NCBI GenBank assembly: GCA_028695935.1
Contig: JAQVHY010000008.1
Coordinates: 1 to 44,573, forward strand
Length of the DNA: 44,573 nt
Direction: 5' to 3'
Source: Desulfobacca sp.
GTDB lineage: Bacteria > Desulfobacterota > Desulfobaccia > Desulfobaccales > Desulfobaccaceae
How positions within the stretch are numbered: the first letter of the stretch is position 1; each line of letters opens with the position of its first letter. The notes beneath the pieces are model-generated. The model searched no databases. It saw only the letters and a program-made list of their open reading frames with translations, and was not told the origin of the DNA. This document shows positions 42,776-44,573 of the stretch, piece by piece. The position numbers and the translations under genes are program-made.

Positions 42776-42808
42776 ACTTTAATACCTGATTAGAATTTAA
42801 GGATGAAT

Positions 42809-44573
42809 ATGGCAACTACGGTCACGGAACAGATCATTACCGTTCATCTGGTCTCCGGACAAGCGCTCCGGGGCGAGGAGATTGCTCTTAAGATAGACCA
42901 GACCCTAACCCAGGATGCGACCGGGACGCTGGCCTACCTGGAATTTGAATCCCTGGGCGTGCCCCAAGTGCGCACCCAGGCCTCGGTGAGCTATGTGGAT
43001 CACAACTTGCTCCAGGCGGACTTCAAGAATGCCGATGACCATCGCTTTTTACAATCGATCGCGGCGCGCTATGGGATAAACTTTTCTCCGCCGGGCAACG
43101 GCATCTGTCACCAGGTGCATCTGGAGCGGTTCAGCGTCCCCGGCCAGACTCTGCTGGGCTCGGATAGTCATACCCCCACCGCGGGCGGGGCCGGGATGCT
43201 GGCCATTGGGGCCGGGGGTCTGGATGTGGCCCTGGCCATGGCCGGGCAACCGTTTAACCTGGTGATGCCCGAAATCATGGGCATCCGGCTGACCGGTAAA
43301 TTGCCACCCTGGGTATCCGCCAAGGATGTTATTTTGGAATTGCTCCGTCGCTTGACCGTGAAAGGCGGGGTCGGAAAAATCATGGAATATTTCGGCCCCG
43401 GCGTCGGGAATCTTACCGTCAGTGAGCGGGCGACGATCGCCAACATGGGCGCGGAACTGGGCGTCACTACCTCGGTGTTCCCTGCCGACCGCCAGACTCA
43501 GCGGTTTCTGGCCTTGCAGGGCCGAGCCGAGAGTTTTCGGCCCTTAAGGGCTAGGGGCACCAAGGGCTTTGGCCAGATTCTGGACCTGGAGCTGGAGACG
43601 CTGACGCCCCGGATTGCCTGTCCGTCGTCCCCGGATAAGGTTAAGGAAGTCCGGGAAGTGGAAGGCACGCCGGTGCACCAGGTGATCATCGGGTCGTGCA
43701 GCAACTCTTCCTATCGGGATCTGATGGTGGTGGCGCAGGCGTTGCAGGGGCGACAGGTTCATCCCCAGGTAAGCTTGGAAATCAACCCTGGTTCCCGACA
43801 GGTGTTGGAAAATGTCGCCCTGGCCGGCGGGCTGCTGACCTTACTCCAGGCCGGGGCCAGGATTCATCAACCTGGGTGTTTGGGGTGCATTGGCATGGGG
43901 CAGGCCCCGGCAACGGGTACCGTGTCCATCCGTACCTTCCCGCGCAATTTTCCGGGCCGCAGCGGCACCAAGGATGACCAGGTTTATCTGGCCAGCCCGG
44001 AGACCGCGGTAGCCGCGGCCATTTTTGGGAAGATCGCCGACCCTCGCCGTTTAGGAGATTTTCCCCGAATCGCCCCGCCCCGTCGTTATCTGGTCAATGG
44101 TCGCCAGATTCAGACCCCTAAACCGGAAGCGTCGGCGGGTGAAATTGTGCGCGGACCCAATATCCGGCCGTTTCCTGAACTGACGCCCTTGCCGGAGAGC
44201 TGGACCGGTGAGGTGCTGTTAAAAGTCGGGGATCATATCACCACGGACCAGATCATGCCGGCGGGCAGCCAGATCTTGCCGTTACGCAGTAATATCCCGG
44301 CGATCAGTGAATATGTGTTCGCGGCGATTAATGCTGATTTTCCCCGGCGGGCGCGGGAGACCGGCGAAGGGGCGATCATTGGCGGGGAGAATTATGGCCA
44401 GGGGTCCAGCCGGGAACACGCGGCCCTGGCACCCCGCTATCTGGGCGTGCGGGTCAAACTGGCCAAGAGTTTCGCCCGTATCCATCAGGCCAATCTGATC
44501 AACTTCGGGATTCTGCCCCTGATCTTTGCAAACCCGGCAGATTATGAGCGGCTCACCGTTGGGAAGCGCTTAC
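42809..44573 (+). CDS. Aconitate hydratase (3' end outside window)
   Basis: Aconitase interconverts citrate and isocitrate in the citric acid cycle. About 588 codons are visible before the window edge. The start is ATG 42809, with AAGGA at five bases; ATG 42803 is in frame. The 4Fe-4S ligands are Cys297 in GSCSNSS and Cys357 and Cys360 in PGCLGC. LLGSDSHTPTAGGAGMLAIG is the substrate-binding region, and the swivelling C-terminal domain begins with VGDHITTDQIMPAG, then GQGSSREHAALAPRYLGV. It looks like the shorter aconitase form of roughly 640 residues found in deltaproteobacteria, so little is missing. Confidence 0.94.
   Translation, partial: MATTVTEQIITVHLVSGQALRGEEIALKIDQTLTQDATGTLAYLEFESLGVPQVRTQASVSYVDHNLLQADFKNADDHRFLQSIAARYGINFSPPGNGICHQVHLERFSVPGQTLLGSDSHTPTAGGAGMLAIGAGGLDVALAMAGQPFNLVMPEIMGIRLTGKLPPWVSAKDVILELLRRLTVKGGVGKIMEYFGPGVGNLTVSERATIANMGAELGVTTSVFPADRQTQRFLALQGRAESFRPLRARGTKGFGQILDLELETLTPRIACPSSPDKVKEVREVEGTPVHQVIIGSCSNSSYRDLMVVAQALQGRQVHPQVSLEINPGSRQVLENVALAGGLLTLLQAGARIHQPGCLGCIGMGQAPATGTVSIRTFPRNFPGRSGTKDDQVYLASPETAVAAAIFGKIADPRRLGDFPRIAPPRRYLVNGRQIQTPKPEASAGEIVRGPNIRPFPELTPLPESWTGEVLLKVGDHITTDQIMPAGSQILPLRSNIPAISEYVFAAINADFPRRARETGEGAIIGGENYGQGSSREHAALAPRYLGVRVKLAKSFARIHQANLINFGILPLIFANPADYERLTVGKRL

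Noticed and set aside
1-44573. CRISPR array, IS element or prophage
   Set aside because: No regularly spaced repeats, no transposase, integrase or phage structural genes were seen.

Overview
This window looks like an ordinary chromosomal stretch of a Gram-negative, flagellated bacterium. It carries a complete Tol-Pal system, LPS-related genes, lipoproteins and two sigma-54-dependent response regulators. The DUF3568 and DUF116 proteins, the combined H+-pyrophosphatase and plasma-membrane-type H+-ATPase, the LutBC pair and the form of the tRNA-Met suggest a deltaproteobacterium (Desulfobacterota, perhaps near Syntrophobacterales/Desulfobacca). That placement is inference, since no rRNA is present. 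There are no transposases, phage genes or CRISPR arrays.

Layout. 1-5.7 kb (minus): an NtrC-type regulator with a GAFTHA loop, a small membrane-anchored protein, an exported TPR protein, a FlrC-like regulator, flgB and the start of flgC. 5.9-11.7 kb (plus): a small membrane protein, murJ, nth, a DUF3568 lipoprotein, pncB and a DedA protein. 11.9-13.4 kb (minus): three small exported proteins and a CAU-anticodon tRNA. 13.4-16.0 kb: a long structured leader and hppA, closed by a strong terminator. 16.1-19.0 kb: an ArnT-like glycosyltransferase overlapping an LptF/LptG permease. 19.1-22.9 kb: def-fmt-DUF116-rsmB. 23.0-24.6 kb: an exported MsrA-MsrB fusion and a flavin-binding protein. 24.7-28.5 kb (minus): an unknown membrane protein, lutB, lutC and an M24 peptidase, tightly packed. 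28.6-32.3 kb (minus): P-type H+-ATPase and gap. 32.4-40.5 kb (minus): tolQ-tolR-tolA-tolB-pal, then cpoB and ppiD. 40.8 kb to the end (plus): gdpD, a YhdH/AcuI-type reductase and a truncated aconitase.

The main genes form recognisable functional groups: flagellar regulation; cell-envelope building and maintenance (murJ, ArnT-like, LptF, Tol-Pal, CpoB, PpiD, GDPD); start-methionine handling and 16S rRNA methylation; two proton pumps; and central metabolism.

The least-explained material lies between genes. A family of about 150-bp GC-rich imperfect palindromes with CATCCGGAAA-type termini occurs four times. One copy is internally deleted and flanked by a 7-bp direct repeat, one splits pal from cpoB, and two bracket gdpD. 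The hppA leader holds a palindrome between its -35 and -10, two hairpins and a 14-codon ORF with a consensus ribosome binding site. I see no clear new defence or biosynthetic system here.
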